From: Shinisaurus crocodilurus
Lineage: Eukaryota; Chordata; Lepidosauria; Squamata; Shinisauridae
NCBI GenBank assembly: GCA_021292165.1
Contig: CM037879.1
Span: 19,987,525-20,051,524 of the forward strand
Direction of reading: 5' to 3'
Length of the DNA: 64,000 nucleotides
Below are positions 30,423-42,238 of this stretch, piece by piece. The position numbers and the translations under genes were made by a program. Every line of letters begins with the position of its first letter. Position 1 is the stretch's first letter. The notes beneath the pieces were generated by a model. The model made no database searches. It was not told where the DNA came from and saw nothing but the letters and a program-made list of their open reading frames with translations.

Positions 30423-30582
30423 TAAGACTTCAATCCAGCTTGGCTGCGTACATGACACGTTCATTGATTAGTACATACTGTATCTATCCCACTTACCCTC
30501 CAAGGAGCTCACGGCAATATACATAGTCTCCCCGCGCTCTATGTTATCCTCACAACAACGTATGAGGTAGGTTAGGATAGAG

Positions 30583-30650
30583 CAGTGTTCTCCAACCTTG
30601 GGTCCCCAGATGTTTTTGGCCTACAACTCCCAGCATGCCCCAGCCAGCCA
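30583..30650. repeat. Foldback element P1, left arm only
   Basis: CAGTGTTCTCCAACCTTGGG through CAGCATGCCCCAGCCAGCC is present. The mirror arm is missing, so the element is broken at its centre. Confidence 0.75.
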
Positions 30651-30667
30651 TTAGAGAGAGTGAACAG

Positions 30668-31075
30668 CCTAAAGTAACATAGGAAGTTGCCTGATACTGA
30701 GTACAGTAATACCTTGGACTGAGAGCATAATTCGTTCCGGAACTGTGCTTGTAATCCAAAACACCCTTATATCAAAGCGAGTCTCTGGCGGGCATGAGCG
30801 GGGCTGATTTCGGCCCGCTACAGCCGCTCGAGGCGAGCGGTTACATCCCTACACTACTTGTCTTGCAAGACGTCGCTTGTTTATCAAGTCAAAATTTATT
30901 TTAAACATTTGCTTGTCTTGCAAAACGCTCTCAGCCCAAGTTACTTGCAACCCAAGGTATTACTGTAAGACTCTTGGTCCGTCTAGCACAGTATTGTCAA
31001 CACTGACTGGCAGTGGCTCTCCAGGGCTTTAGGCAGGCGTTTTTCCTGGCATAGTTAAGAAGACTGCCCAGCTGA
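30668..31075 (-). mobile_element. tRNA-derived SINE split by a Tigger-like element
   Basis: CATAGGAAGTTGCCTGATAC (30677-30696) is the reverse complement of the 3' end of the AGCTCAGTGG-type SINE. The match resumes at 30968 with GACTCTTGGTCCGTCTAGC and CACTGACTGGCAGTGGCTC. The 262-bp insertion between carries its own ends and a TA duplication. Confidence 0.75.
30704..30965 (+). mobile_element. Tigger/mariner-like non-autonomous element, TA target
   Basis: Ends CAGTAATACCTTGGACTG and CCCAAGGTATTACTG are inverted. TA lies outside both ends (30702-30703 and 30966-30967). Tc1/mariner elements duplicate TA, and CAG ends of this kind suit the Tigger branch. There is no transposase. An inverted sister lies at 31653-31902. 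Confidence 0.8.
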
Positions 31076-31078
31076 CCT

Positions 31079-31449
31079 GAGTGGTGGGCAATCTGCTGGG
31101 ACCCAACCCGCCTCCGGCTCTGTGGACGCCACTGCTGCGCCCACCGAGCCAGGCCGAAAGCTGGCACACGCTGCTCTGCTCGACAGACTTGTACCTGGCA
31201 GGCCACTGTTGACATAGAAAATGCCTTAAGATACATCAAAAGTGGACACAATTTGTGTAAATTATGCAAATCACAGCCACTTTAGGCGTCTCTTAAGGCA
31301 TTTCCTATGTAAACAGAGGCCCGCCCACAGGTCGCATACCTGGCTCGACTCGGGAGAATGCGAGTAGAGCCGCCGGGGAAGAGGTAAGCGGGACGGAGTT
31401 GGGGGGGGTCGAGCCCGGCTAGCCCGCCGGATTTCACACACACCCCCTG
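31079..31449. mobile_element. Second copy of the palindrome-cored hAT-like element
   Basis: Aligns along its length with 22857-23228: CCCGCCTCCGGCTC, then AAATGCCTTAAGATAC and its mirror CTCTTAAGGCATTTCCTATG, then AGCCCGCCGGATTTCAC. The ends are decayed and no TSD is convincing, so this copy looks older. Confidence 0.65.
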
Positions 31450-31652
31450 AACAAAAGCCTCGCACATCCCTGTTAGGTTTTGTATGGGCAGAACAGGATG
31501 TCACCTGACTATGGAGAATGTCTCCTGAGGTGAAGTACACAGAGTCTCCTGATAGTCACCAGATATAGTCTCAAGGTGATATGAGTCAGAATCATGGGGC
31601 AAATTGGAGTCAACATGTTGTGAATAATAGGTTATATAACTGGTGAGTAATA

Positions 31653-31902
31653 CAGTAATACCTTGGATTGCAAGTAACTTGGTTTGAGAGCGTTTTGCAA
31701 GACAAGCAAATTTTTAAATATTTATTTAATTTTTTTGGACTTGATATACAAGCGACGTCTTGCAATACAAGTACTGTAGTGCGGCTTAAATTAAAAATCT
31801 CTGTACAAATTTTTTTGGGGGGATTTCGTTTTGATATAAGAGTGTTTTGGATTACAAGCACATTTCCGGAACAAATTATGTTCTCAATCCAAGGCATGAC
31901 TG
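31653..31902 (-). mobile_element. Tigger/mariner-like element, inverted relative to 30704
   Basis: Ends CAGTAATACCTTGGATTG and AATCCAAGGCATGACTG, with TA outside each (31651-31652 and 31903-31904). The interior matches the first copy in reverse complement (TTTTGCAAGACAAGCAAAT, TTGCAATACAAGTACTG). Confidence 0.8.
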
Positions 31903-31904
31903 TA

Positions 31905-32440
31905 TCCTATTTATAGGTACAGGGTCTTGCTATATATGTAAGACACTTGTTGACAACTTCACTTCTTCTACAGTCACTTCACTTCATCTCAGCCACTTCT
32001 CACTTGGACTTGGAACTTGAGACCTGCTAGGGTCTTGGACTAGTTTCTGCAATGATGTAGTCAGACAGAGTCATCTCTTCTGCATAAGAGAAGCCTGCAT
32101 TGCTTGCCTTAATCCCATGTAATTGGGTTTTACAAATAAACTCCTTAATCTTTATTAACTGCTATCTCCTCCTTCCGTCTGGGAGACTGGGACTGGGAGT
32201 CACTGGCTGGGTAAGCTGTTGAACCCGGGTCAGTCCAGCTCTCACAAGCCCTCCCTGTGCACCCGCTGAGTCTGCTGTCCAGGTGCTAACTGTTGATGGG
32301 CAGCTTCGAGGCTCCAGCTGCTCCCCCTCCTTATGGTTCTTCTACTTTAAATCAGACCTGGGCTGGACAGCCCATCAAATAGGGGACACCTTCAATAGAG
32401 GACTGCCCTCTGTAAAGCAGGACACCTGACCACCCTACAT
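31905..32440. other. Unassigned sequence
   Basis: No gene. A stretch near 32225-32440 (GTCTGCTGTCCAGGTGC, then GACTGCCCTCTGTAAAGCAG) recurs in parts near 20440 and, inverted, near 48030-48330. This suggests an unnamed dispersed repeat. Confidence 0.35.
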
Positions 32441-32570
32441 TGCAGGAGGTCCAGGTTCAATCTCCAGCATCACAATTTAAAAGGAACAGGGGGCAGCAGA
32501 TCATGGGAAGGACCTCTGCTTGAAACTCTGGAGAGCCACGCTTAGTTAGGGCACGTGATTCCAGACTGGG
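32441..32570 (+). mobile_element. Diverged tRNA-derived SINE
   Basis: GGTTCAATCTCCAGC (B-box-like) and CTTGAAACTCTGGAGAGCCA occur in family order. The 5' and 3' ends are decayed. Confidence 0.5.
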
Positions 32571-32671
32571 TGGATAAATATGCTGACCCAGGGGTGGCAT
32601 TCTAACTCAAGAAGAAGACAGGCCCCCACAGATGATGCAATGTTCTTCCTTCACAAAATAGGTTCACCACT

Positions 32672-32741
32672 ATGGCTGGTGAGCATGCTGGGAATTGTAG
32701 GCCTTTTTTTCTGTCTAAACCTACACATGATTGTGCCCTTA

Positions 32742-32773
<32 letters not shown>
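32672..32773. repeat. P2 MITE right half plus (TG)n
   Basis: TGGTGAGCATGCTGGGAATTG through TTTCTGTCTAAACC to GATTGTGCCC (32672-32738) is the right arm of a P2 element. TTA follows. A (TG)n microsatellite lies at 32741-32773. Confidence 0.65.
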
Positions 32774-32776
<3 letters not shown>

Positions 32777-33283
32777 ATCCTTTGATAAAAATAAAAATAA
32801 ATAAACCAATTAAAATGTCTAAATATTTCTATTGGCTTTTTTGTTAATGTAACACAAAATAAAAAGTTAACTATTGAAACCCCAAGGTAATACAGCTAGG
32901 TAGGCTGGGCCCATTCTGAATTCCACCCCCTGCTCTGACCTGGAATAAGGCAGCTTTTTATGTTAAAGAATTTGAGCTTTCTTGTTGTTTTGGCTGCTTT
33001 AACTGGTTTTATTGTATTCTTTTTTAAATCACTTACCTATATTGTTTTAAAATTATTTTTATTGTAAGTCTCCTTCGGTGTTTTATGGAAAGGCAGGATA
33101 TAAATATTTTTAATAAATGAATCAATACATTTGGATTAATCTGATCAAAATTCAGGCTGGCTGGCAGTTCCATACACAACTGGAGCCATTTTTTGCCAGT
33201 TGTGATAGCTGGTAATTTTGGTCGCTTGTGTCCTTGGTTCCTGATTTATTCATTGGTTCCTTGACCTTTGATCATGAATTTAA
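32774..33283. other. AT-rich sequence, possible LINE tail
   Basis: TTTATGGAAAGGCAGGATAT and TTTTAATAAATGAATC at 33085-33122 look like an L2-type 3' end. The upstream part has no coding match. No gene. Confidence 0.35.
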
Positions 33284-33390
33284 GGGAGCAATCCTATGCA
33301 TGTTTAGACGGAAAAACTTAGCATAGCTGGCTGGGGCATGCTGGGAGTTGTAGGCCTTTTTTCTGTCTAAATTTGCATAGGATTGTGCCT
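33284..33390. repeat. Palindromic MITE (family P2) with TAA duplication
   Basis: Starts GGGAGCAATCCTATGC and ends ATAGGATTGTGCCT, with TAA just outside both ends (33281-33283 and 33391-33393). The left arm lacks part of the usual CCTACAACTCCCAGC segment. Confidence 0.75.
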
Positions 33391-33872
33391 TAATTCACCA
33401 ATTTTCTTATTTGGGTATGGATGCATTGAATAGCAACTGCTTTCTCTGCTCTGCCAAGGAGGGGAGACTCTACTTGCCATAAAGGAGTACTTGCAAGAAC
33501 CATATTTACATTAGATAAGTTACTATTCTGGGCTGTGCTAAATTTACAAGTGAAAGCTACGAGGTAACAATTCTATCAAGCTAGGAGTGGGATCTTTGGC
33601 TCTGATTACCGTAAGTTGATTTTGAGGTGCTCTGCGGCTTGATTGAATTCCCGGTCCAAATCTGAAAAGTATAAAATGCAAAGCCCCTGACAAACTGCCA
33701 ACAATGTCACCTGTTAATCTCCTCTAAGAATAACATTTTCCCAGCTGTGGAAACATGGCGTATGTGTGCAGAAAGGACCACACCATAAAGCCCTGGTTTT
33801 ATTTTATTAGTGTGAGGGAAGTAAAAACATACAGAATAAGCCTTTGTTCTCTGCATAAAGAGTTTAGATGAC
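33391..33872. other. Unassigned sequence
   Basis: No gene or repeat recognised. Open frames are short. Confidence 0.3.
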
Positions 33873-33875
33873 ACT

Positions 33876-34205
33876 GACTGGGTTCAGACAACACGATAAC
33901 CTACACTCAAGGGTTGAGTGTGGTTTGTTGAACCGTGGGTTGTCGTTGAAAGGTGGGTTATCGTGTTGTCTGAACCCAGCCAAGATAACAAAGCATGGTG
34001 AACAATCCACAGTTCACAACCCAACAACAAACCATGGGTTCTCTTCATGGGTTGCTTGTGGTTAACAAGCCATGGCGGCTTGTTAGCACAGCTGGGCTCA
34101 GACAACACGATAACCCACATTTCAACAACAACCCATGTTTCAACGACAACCCACACTCAACCCATAACCCTTGAGTGTGGTTCATCATGTTGTCTGAACC
34201 CAGTC
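33876..34205. mobile_element. Foldback element, GACTGGGTTC family (P5), 330 bp
   Basis: GACTGGGTTCAGACAACACG at the left end mirrors the right end, which closes CTGAACCCAGTC. Two further internal copies of the end sequence (near 33960 and 34083) form sub-palindromes. The middle repeats CATGG- and AACAAGCCATGG-type segments. ACT precedes and AAT follows. Confidence 0.8.
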
Positions 34206-35242
<1,037 letters not shown>

Positions 35243-35330
35243 CAGTGCAATCCTATGCAGGTCTAATTAGAAGCCAGTCCCATTGAGTTCAATGGGGCTT
35301 AACTTGCAGGTAAGTAGGATTGTGGCCTCA
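35243..35330. repeat. Short palindromic MITE (family P3)
   Basis: GTGCAATCCTATGCAGG to GTAGGATTGTG, with the core CCCATTGAGTTCAATGGGGC being itself a palindrome. Confidence 0.6.
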
Positions 35331-35397
35331 GAAACACCAAAGTAGGAAAAGCAGCTGAACTCATCGTTCCTGCTAAGGGCAAAGCCACACATTCTTG

Positions 35398-35444
35398 CAG
35401 AGTCCCAGTCCAACTTTCTAACCACCATGCCACACTGGCTCTCA
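35398..35444 (-). mobile_element. Sauria-type SINE 5' fragment
   Basis: CAGAGTCCCAGTCCAACTTTC and GCCACACTGGCTCTC are the reverse complement of the SINE head. The rest is absent. Confidence 0.6.
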
Positions 35445-35858
35445 AAGAGACTGAAAGAAAAGTAACTTGCCCAAGAACCTGTGTGCATCTTTTTCTTTCT
35501 TAAACCTCTCTCTCTCTCTCTCTCTCTGATCTCTGAATTGCTGTCACCATTTTTATGTACAGTATATATTCTTCTACTATTAATATTTATGCAGATGTTT
35601 AGAAGGAGCTGTGTCCTGTACCCACTGACTAAGCAGAACCCTGTGTGGCATCTTCCCCACATTCACACGCTTTTGTGAATTTATTCCACTTAAAAGCCTG
35701 CTGATCTCCCCCCCTCCCTTTTTAATCTCAAAAATATATTGGCAGGTATTCTGCCATTTCAGCTTATCATCTCCTTTAAAAAAGGATTAAAATCTTCACA
35801 TGATAAAATGACAGTGCAGGATGGGGGTGGGGAACCCTTTATTATCACTAACTATAAC
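35445..35858. other. Unassigned sequence with a (TC)n tract
   Basis: A (TC)n microsatellite lies at about 35505-35527. Nothing else is recognised up to the LTR. ATAAC at 35854-35858 is the left target duplication of that LTR. Confidence 0.4.
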
Positions 35859-35905
35859 TGTGGAGAAAAGAGCCTCTGAGGGTTCCTACACACACACTCA
35901 CACGC

Positions 35906-35941
<36 letters not shown>

Positions 35942-37548
35942 CTCCTCATGTATAAACCAGGTAATCCCGGTTGGGGGCTGGGAGGAGGCAAAATGTGCAT
36001 AAGTATCTGATAAAGCATGGTGCCTGAAAGTCCTGAAAAGATGGTCTAGTCTCAGGAACGGTGCAGGGCAGTTTGGCACCCTAGGCTAAATTATATTTAG
36101 CGCCCCCCCTCGTGCCGTAGGGGGGGCTCCGGAAAGCAGCCCTGCTCTGCAACCTCCCGCCCCCCCCGCCGCCACCGGACCCCCCCCCGCACGCTGCCGC
36201 TGCCGCTGCCGCTGCCACTGCCGCCCCCCACCTACCTTCCCACGCCTCCTCCGAAAAGGGACCCCCGCGCTCTGTTTTTGGCCGGGGGAAACCAGAGCAA
36301 CAGGGCTGTTTAAGCCCTGTTGCCCTGGTTCTTCCCGCCAAAACAGAGCACGGGCGGGGCTCCGGAAACAGCACAGAGAAGGTAGGTGTGTGGGGGGGGA
36401 GGCGGCGCGGATGAGAGTTGAAGCGAGGCGCGGGGGGGGAGGCGGCGCGGGGGGGAGGCAGCGCGGAGGAGAGTTGAAGCGAGGCGAGGTGGGGGGGAGG
36501 CGGCGCGGGGGGGAGGCGGCGCGGAGGCGAGGCGAAGCGAAGCGAGGTGGGGGGGAGGCGGCGCAGAGGCGAGGCGAGGTGGGAGGCGGCGCGGAGGCGA
36601 GGCAAGGTGGGGGGGAGGCGCCCAGGCTCGGCCCCACCACTACTCCGGGCGCACTGACCTGGCTTTCTCGGAGAGGCGGGCGGGCAGAGCAGGAGCGTGC
36701 CGGCAGCGAAGAGGAGCGCAGCGTTCTGCGCCCTCTTCCGCTACGCGCCCTAGGCAACAGCCTAGTTGGCCTAGCGGTAGCGCCGGCCCTGTCTAGTCTA
36801 CAGTGACCGGGCTTTCATATGCAAAATGCAAATGGGGTTCAGGCCCAGTAGTCATGAGTCACCCCTCCTCTGCCTGGGCCAGGTAAAGTTCATCCTGATT
36901 GGCTAGAAGCAGCAGAGCTACAGAAAGGAGGAGGAGGGGGGGGGAAGATATATTGCCAAGGTGTGGCTTTTGTCTGGTCGTCGTGTCGTTGCTGTGGATC
37001 ATGGCAGCAAGCTACGTGAAGGTCCAAGCCTTCGGGCTGGCCTCAGGATCCGGCCCCAGGTGGCTCCTGGTGAAATTAGCTGAATGAGGGTCAGGCAAAG
37101 GCAAGCCTTGAGGAGGGCTACCCATCCCGGACCTTAGGGTGGGTGTGGTAGTCTCCTCGGGTGGCAAGGCTGTGCTGAAACCAACCCTGAAGAGAACCGG
37201 CCCCCAGGTAACTAGTGTGTGCCTGGGAGATGTAAGGAATCAGTTTTATTATTTTCCAGCTTTACTGTATGTACCAAAGCGTCTCTCTATTTTGGCTACT
37301 TCCCTCATTTCCCAACTTTTGTTGTAATATGCTACCTGAATAAACCTTCTTGGTTTTTACCCCACATGGTGTTTGTGGTTGCTCTGTGATTCAGCTAAAT
37401 CCAGGTTATAGTCAAGGCAAGTCCCTGGCAGAGATTCAAGTAGGATTGCAGAGCTGAGGCTGGCAGTCTGGCACCTTGAGATCTCTGGGGGTCTTTTGGG
37501 TAGGAAAGGGTGGGTTGTGGCGGGCCAGCCAGCCCCCCTTCCTTCACA
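35859..37548 (+). mobile_element. Solo LTR (copy 2) carrying a hAT-like insertion
   Basis: Starts TGTGGAGAAAAGAGCC, ends CCCCTTCCTTCACA, and is flanked by perfect ATAAC (35854-35858 and 37549-37553). With the insertion at 36053-36791 and its duplicated octamer removed it is about 943 bp and aligns with copy 1. Shared parts are a CA tract, GATTGGCTAGAAGCAGCAGAG, GATATATTGCC, CTCCTGGTGAAATTAGCTG, AATAAACC and TGGCGGGCCAGCCAGCC. No viral coding region. Confidence 0.88.
36053..36791. mobile_element. GC-rich hAT-like element in the LTR, perfect TSD
   Basis: Ends CAGGAACGGTGCAGGG and AGCGCCGGCCCTG, with perfect octamers TCTAGTCT (36045-36052 and 36792-36799). The end family is that of 4920 and 44672. 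The interior is GC-rich with GGCGGCGCGG-type repeats and an internal hairpin (AACCAGAGCAACAGGGC and its mirror, about 36290-36350). Long frames here (up to 223 residues, Pro/Arg/Gly-rich) follow from composition and are not genes. Confidence 0.88.
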
Positions 37549-37553
37549 ATAAC

Positions 37554-38394
37554 TCCCAAGAAGCCCGTCTGAATCTCCTGTTCCTCGTGAGAAAATTAAA
37601 CAGCACAAGTGCCCAATAATAAGAGTGCTCTGTGTTTGGCGATTTCATGCAGGGCCAACCCCACAGTTAGGCCGTTTGTGTTAAGAGATTTGGAGGAATG
37701 GTTAAAGGGCAGCAAATTGTCAGTTGTTTAGGTTTGCTATTAGGTTTTCGATGCCATGTGTGTGGGGGGGGTGCCATTTGGGGTGCATCTTATGGCTGTC
37801 TATATGTTTGGGCCTACAACTCCCATCAGCCTTCACCATTGGCTATCCTGGTTAAGGCTGATGGGAGTTGTAGGTCAAAACATCTGGAGAGCCATCCCTG
37901 CACTAAAATGTCTTGGGCTGACTCCTAAATTAAAGTGAGTCTACCTTCTCACCACCATGGTCACCATCTGCTCTTGCTCCTCATTCTCTTTCTCATCATT
38001 GCTACCGCTTGCTTGCTTGACAGTCAGAGAGCCAGCGAGCAAGTTGGCAGTGGCATCTCCTGCTCCTCACCACCACTCCCATTGTCTGGGCAGAGTGAGA
38101 GGCAGGTGAGTAAGCAGGTTGCGACGGTGAAGAGAAGGATCAAGTCCAGGGAGCTCTTGTCGGTGGGCCCCCGCTGGGTGTGGGCCCTCGGCAGGTGCCC
38201 AACCATGCCTACCCTTGGCACCGGCTCTGCTCCTGCTCAGAAGCAGAGGGCAAAGTAAGCAGAGGCGGTTGTGTCTTCTCCTTGCTCTTGTTACTGCTTT
38301 CAGGTTTGGAGAAGGCAGCTGAAACAGGCAATGAGTGACCAGCCACAACACTCACGCCGATTTGGAAGAATGGAAACTTCGTGGTGAAATCCAA
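37554..38394. other. Unassigned, with one P4 foldback
   Basis: A P4-like foldback lies at 37803-37880 (GCCTACAACTCCCATCAGCC mirrored by GGCTGATGGGAGTTGTAGG). A 107-residue frame at 37935-38258 begins with a hydrophobic stretch. It lies in GC-rich repeat-like sequence (CCCTCGGCAGGTGCCCAACC), and I do not support it as a gene. Confidence 0.4.
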
Positions 38395-38478
38395 CCCATT
38401 TGTTTACTCAAAAGTAAGTCTTGCTTGTTTAAATGGGGCTTTACCCTCAAACAACTATGCATAGGATCGCAGCCTTAA
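38395..38478. repeat. Short palindromic MITE (family P3)
   Basis: TTTACTCAAAAGTAAGTC to ATGCATAGGATCGCAGCC fits the family. The left end is truncated. Confidence 0.5.
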
Positions 38479-38619
38479 TTATCCATCAATGCATATTATG
38501 CCACTGCAGAACATCATGATGCACCATCAGATTCATACCGGAGGAGACAGTCCTTGAGAAGCTCATCATGGATTCTATGATGAGATCAACAAGCTACTTG
38601 CACAACACCTTGTCGTAGT

Positions 38620-38700
38620 TGCAAGATTCCTACACCAAGCAGGGGGTTGGGCTAGATGGCCTCCAGGATTCCTCCCAACTCTATAAATTCTATGATTCCA
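38620..38700 (+). mobile_element. CR1 LINE 3' end fragment
   Basis: AGCAGGGGGTTGGGCTAGATG, CTCCCAACTCTATAAATTC and TATGATTCC form the canonical CR1 3' terminus with its octamer-type repeat. Confidence 0.7.
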
Positions 38701-39690
38701 CTAGAGTAGTCTTCCCCTTCAATTGCAGCCACTGGTGAATGGTAGGTGTGCTCTGGGTAACAAAAACAAAGGTTCTACCTTTGGAGCTAGACGACTCTAC
38801 CTTTTGGAGTCTCTCATTCTTGTGAATTTACTTTTATATTGAAGCTTCTGGGAAATAATAAACCCTGGAAGATATTCTAGATGATTTTCCTCAGATAATG
38901 AGTCTTGTTGAGTGGCCAGGGGGTTATTTCCAGCTACTGTCAATAAGAAAATGGCCTTTATGTTCTGATAGAGTAATGAAATGGGATTCAATCCCGAGAT
39001 CTCGGCATCTTGTAGGCTTGTACAAGGAAACTTTTTTTTTTGCCAGCATCTGTGTTTATATGCATTTCATATACCATTGTAAAATATAGCTCTTATATGT
39101 TTATATCCAAGGATTTTTAAAAAAAACAACAACACCACCCTGCCTTTTAAAGACTGGACTTAAGGCTATGTCATGTTGGCTCAAGCTCCACAAAGCCAGG
39201 AAATTGGACGCTAAGGCTCATGCCTTAACTGACAGGCCCCATAATCGGTGATAATGTTGTGCAATGTCACAAATCGTGCCTGCTTACTACTTACCCTCCG
39301 TGCACCCACACTTTCCCTTGTTCTTTCAGGCCCAAATCCAGATGGGGAGATGGAGTGCCTGGGACCAGCAAAGATGTCTCAGGTTGTCCTGGTCCTGCAT
39401 TGCCATACGAACTAGCATCATTCTGAGCCTTACTGTTTTGCTAGAGGAATCCTCCTGTGAGCTGACCCATGCCTGTTTTATGCTTACATCAGTAGCTGGC
39501 AGGATGAGTTAAACAGTGAGAGAGAGCCCTCTTCTAGCATTAAGGCTTCAGAAGCAAGCAATACAGGACCAGGACAACATGAAGCATTTTTGCTGACTAG
39601 GGAAAACTGTAGGTGTATGGAGAGTAAGTTCTGCCCGTTTAATAAGGTGGCTATAGCATGGGCATTTCTCATGTTTAATGTATTATTGTA
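38701..39690. other. Unassigned sequence
   Basis: No gene or element recognised. Short opposing frames have no motif. Confidence 0.3.
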
Positions 39691-40629
39691 TTGTTATGAC
39701 AGATAAGCTGGGCGTTAGACTCCCTTAAAGCAGAGAGGCTAACTCCACACTCCTGCAAAAGGTTTGGGAACTTTGGCTGGGGTAAAGACATGCACAGCTG
39801 GGTGAAGTGAGTGAGCGCTTCACCCTTTAACACTAAACACACGCTGACGTCAGAAACAAAGAGTTGTTTATTAAGGATGAAATATAGAGCAGGTACAGTG
39901 TTTTATTTCTGATGTTACCGCAAACGCAATGATTTCAGGCAGCAAAATACACTTCCGCTATTCCCCAAACACACTCTATAATTCTGAGAGAAAAGAGTCC
40001 CTTCTGCCCTAGTAGCCTATGGATAGAAAGGGGTGGAAGAAAGACTTCTGCCTAAAAGGGATAGTCAGAGAAAGAAGTCGCGGTTACTACCTTGACTGTT
40101 CGTGGTTGCTGCAGTGGATTCCCAACCGTAGGAGGCAGGAGATGAGCAAGAGGTCTGCGTCTCAACACGCCCTGCATGTTAGATGGCTTAGTTGACTCTC
40201 TTCCGACACACATTCAGATACTAAAACCTCAGTTCTTGTAGCTTTCCCTGAGTTCCTTGCTACATGAGACGGGATGGGTCTCCTTTGTTTCCCTGATGTT
40301 CTTAATCACTGCTGATCACGCTGTTGAGTGCTTGCCACCTTAATCTTCTTTGTGCACCTATTGTGGAGGGTTTCTTGCCTTTCATGTGAGGGGGGGGGCT
40401 CTTGATTGGTGAATGGGTGTTCTTGATAGGGGGAAGCCTTTTGTGGGCTCCCCTTACCTGAATAACTTAAGACTCTGATTGAATCCCGCCATTGGTTGGA
40501 GGCCATTCTTTTTCCAGGGCTGTTTCAATTTCTTTTCAGGAGTTTCTCTCCTGTGCCTTTAGGCCATGCATGTTAATCTGATCATTCCAAACCCATGTGC
40601 TTTTAGGCCATGCTTCCTGTTTGTTATGC
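39691..40629 (-). mobile_element. Possible degenerate LTR, minus strand
   Basis: TGTTATGACAGATAAGC at the left looks like an LTR terminus read in reverse. The reverse complement has AATAAACAACTC about 190 bp inside, the same layout as the LTR at 43681-44252. I could not find a matching right end or target duplication, so the identity and right limit are uncertain. Confidence 0.3.
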
Positions 40630-41276
40630 CAGGGATGGGGACTCCAGGACTCGATTCGTGAGTCGGACTCGAGTCCACTCGAGTCCGATATTTTTAATGG
40701 GACTCGAGACTCAACTTGGGACTCAAGACCAAGGACTCTTCAACATCCCTGGGCTGTGCCAGAAGGAGTGGAGAGAAGTGCGATCGCCAGCGAAATTTTA
40801 TTTTTTAAAATCATTTTCCTAAAATGCAACCTTTCAGACATTTTGGGTTTGGCTGCCTCTGCCTGCCTGTTTGGGGTTCCCTGCCTCCTCTGCCTGCCTG
40901 GTCTCTTCTTAACCAGTTCCACAGTTTGAATTGTCCAAGACAAACGCCTCTGCCTGTCTGCTTTGGGGTTCCCTGACTCCTCTGCCTGCCTGGTTATTTT
41001 GGGTTTGTCTGCCTGGTCTGTTCTTGTCAAAATCACTTGCAGAGTTTTGAAATAAAAAGGCACACTTGTGCCTAGAATTTATTTAAGCCACACATCTGAA
41101 GTACCCTTATTTTGTTGGGAAAAACCCCCATTGATTTTAATAGGGACTCGTGGAGTCAGCTTTGGAAGTGACTCAGTGAGTCACCATTTTGGACCAAGGA
41201 TTCGGACTCGAGACTCGGGTCCAAAGACTTGTGACTCGACTTGTGACTCGAGACCAAGGACTCTTCAACATCCCTG
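40630..41276 (-). mobile_element. Second hAT-like element with GAGTC arrays
   Basis: In reverse complement this aligns with 12145-12915, minus about 120 bp of its GC-rich part. GTTATGCC flanks it exactly (40623-40630 and 41277-41284) if the first C is counted in the duplication. Subterminal zones carry GACTC / GAGTC units. The centre has CTCTGCCTGCCTG-type repeats. No transposase. Confidence 0.85.
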
Positions 41277-41284
41277 GTTATGCC

Positions 41285-41649
41285 CAATGGCTATGCCTAG
41301 CAAGTCTTCCTGGCACTGCTTGCAACTTGAGAATGAACCCTGAGTCAACATGTGTTGGATTGTGCCAAGTGCCATGAAGAATTCAGTTCTTCAAAATCTG
41401 TGTGTGAGCATTGCTGTGGCTTGTATCTAAAGGATGGAATTGTTCTGTATTATGAATGAGTGGATGCCAAGCGTTCTGTCTTTCTATGTTTCTTTAATGG
41501 GACTTTTAAAAATTCAGAAGCGCAGTCACCCAGCAAACTGACACAAGCAGGCACTGTGGTGGGTGACAATAATGCCTCTTCGGTCGTAACAACTACATTC
41601 ATGCTTTCTAACAAAGTGCAAATTAATTCAGAACGGGAAAGGAACTGCA
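41285..41649. other. Unassigned sequence
   Basis: Opposing frames at 41450-41702 have no recognisable motif. No repeat identified. Confidence 0.3.
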
Positions 41650-41829
41650 AGAAACACTACAGGAGGATAAACATTTTAAAGATGTTTTTAAGATGTTTTT
41701 AGGATGTTTTAAGATGTTTTAATAGTATGTATTGTGTTGTTTAGTTTATGTATTTTATATTTTCTGCTGTTCCCCGCCTTGATCTAGATGGAGAGGCGGG
41801 TAATTAATAAATAAATAATAATAATAATA

Positions 41830-41861
<32 letters not shown>

Positions 41862-41862
41862 G
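41650..41862 (+). mobile_element. L2-type LINE 3' end with ATT microsatellite
   Basis: GATGTTTTAAGATG-type repeats, CCCCGCCTTGATCTAGATGG, GAGGCGGGTAATTAATAAAT and a tail that grades into (AAT)n/(ATT)n. Confidence 0.7.
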
Positions 41863-42238
41863 CCGATGGCAGGATTGTACCAGATGGGGGTGTTCGGGGA
41901 AAGGGGATATATTATGCAGGATTAGGTAACTGACGGCGCCACCCACACTGCTCCCTGTTGTACAAGCACACCCAAAAAGATCCAAGGTCCGCTCCTGCCT
42001 TATGGGTTCCCTCCAGCATTGCCAGTCCTTGCTCCTCTGCCTCACAGCAGCACCCTAATCTGGAAGCATGCAGGGCATATTGCCTCTTTTCAGGCTGAAG
42101 AAAGCTTCACCTGCTGATTTCTATGGACAAAACTATTTTCTTATGAATATTTTCTTATTCTTCACTGACCTGGTGCCCTCCAGATGTGTTAGACTATGAT
42201 TCCTACTGTGCCCGGCAAGCACAGCCAATGGCGTAGTG
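41863..42238. other. Unassigned, ending in a P4 arm
   Basis: At 42167-42238 CTGACCTGGTGCCCTCCAGATG begins a P4-type foldback that is interrupted by the P1 element at 42239. The upstream part is not recognised. Confidence 0.4.

Noticed and set aside
36081..36757. Long minus-strand frames (174 and 223 residues) rich in Pro, Arg, Ser and Gly
   Set aside because: They lie inside the GC-rich hAT-like element at 36053-36791 and arise from GGCGGCGCGG-type repeats. No domain, no codon-level signal I can see, and a matching frame on the plus strand.
37935..38258. A 107-residue frame with a hydrophobic N-terminus resembling a signal peptide
   Set aside because: Single short frame in repeat-like GC-rich DNA, overlapped by three minus-strand frames, with no promoter, splice or homology support.
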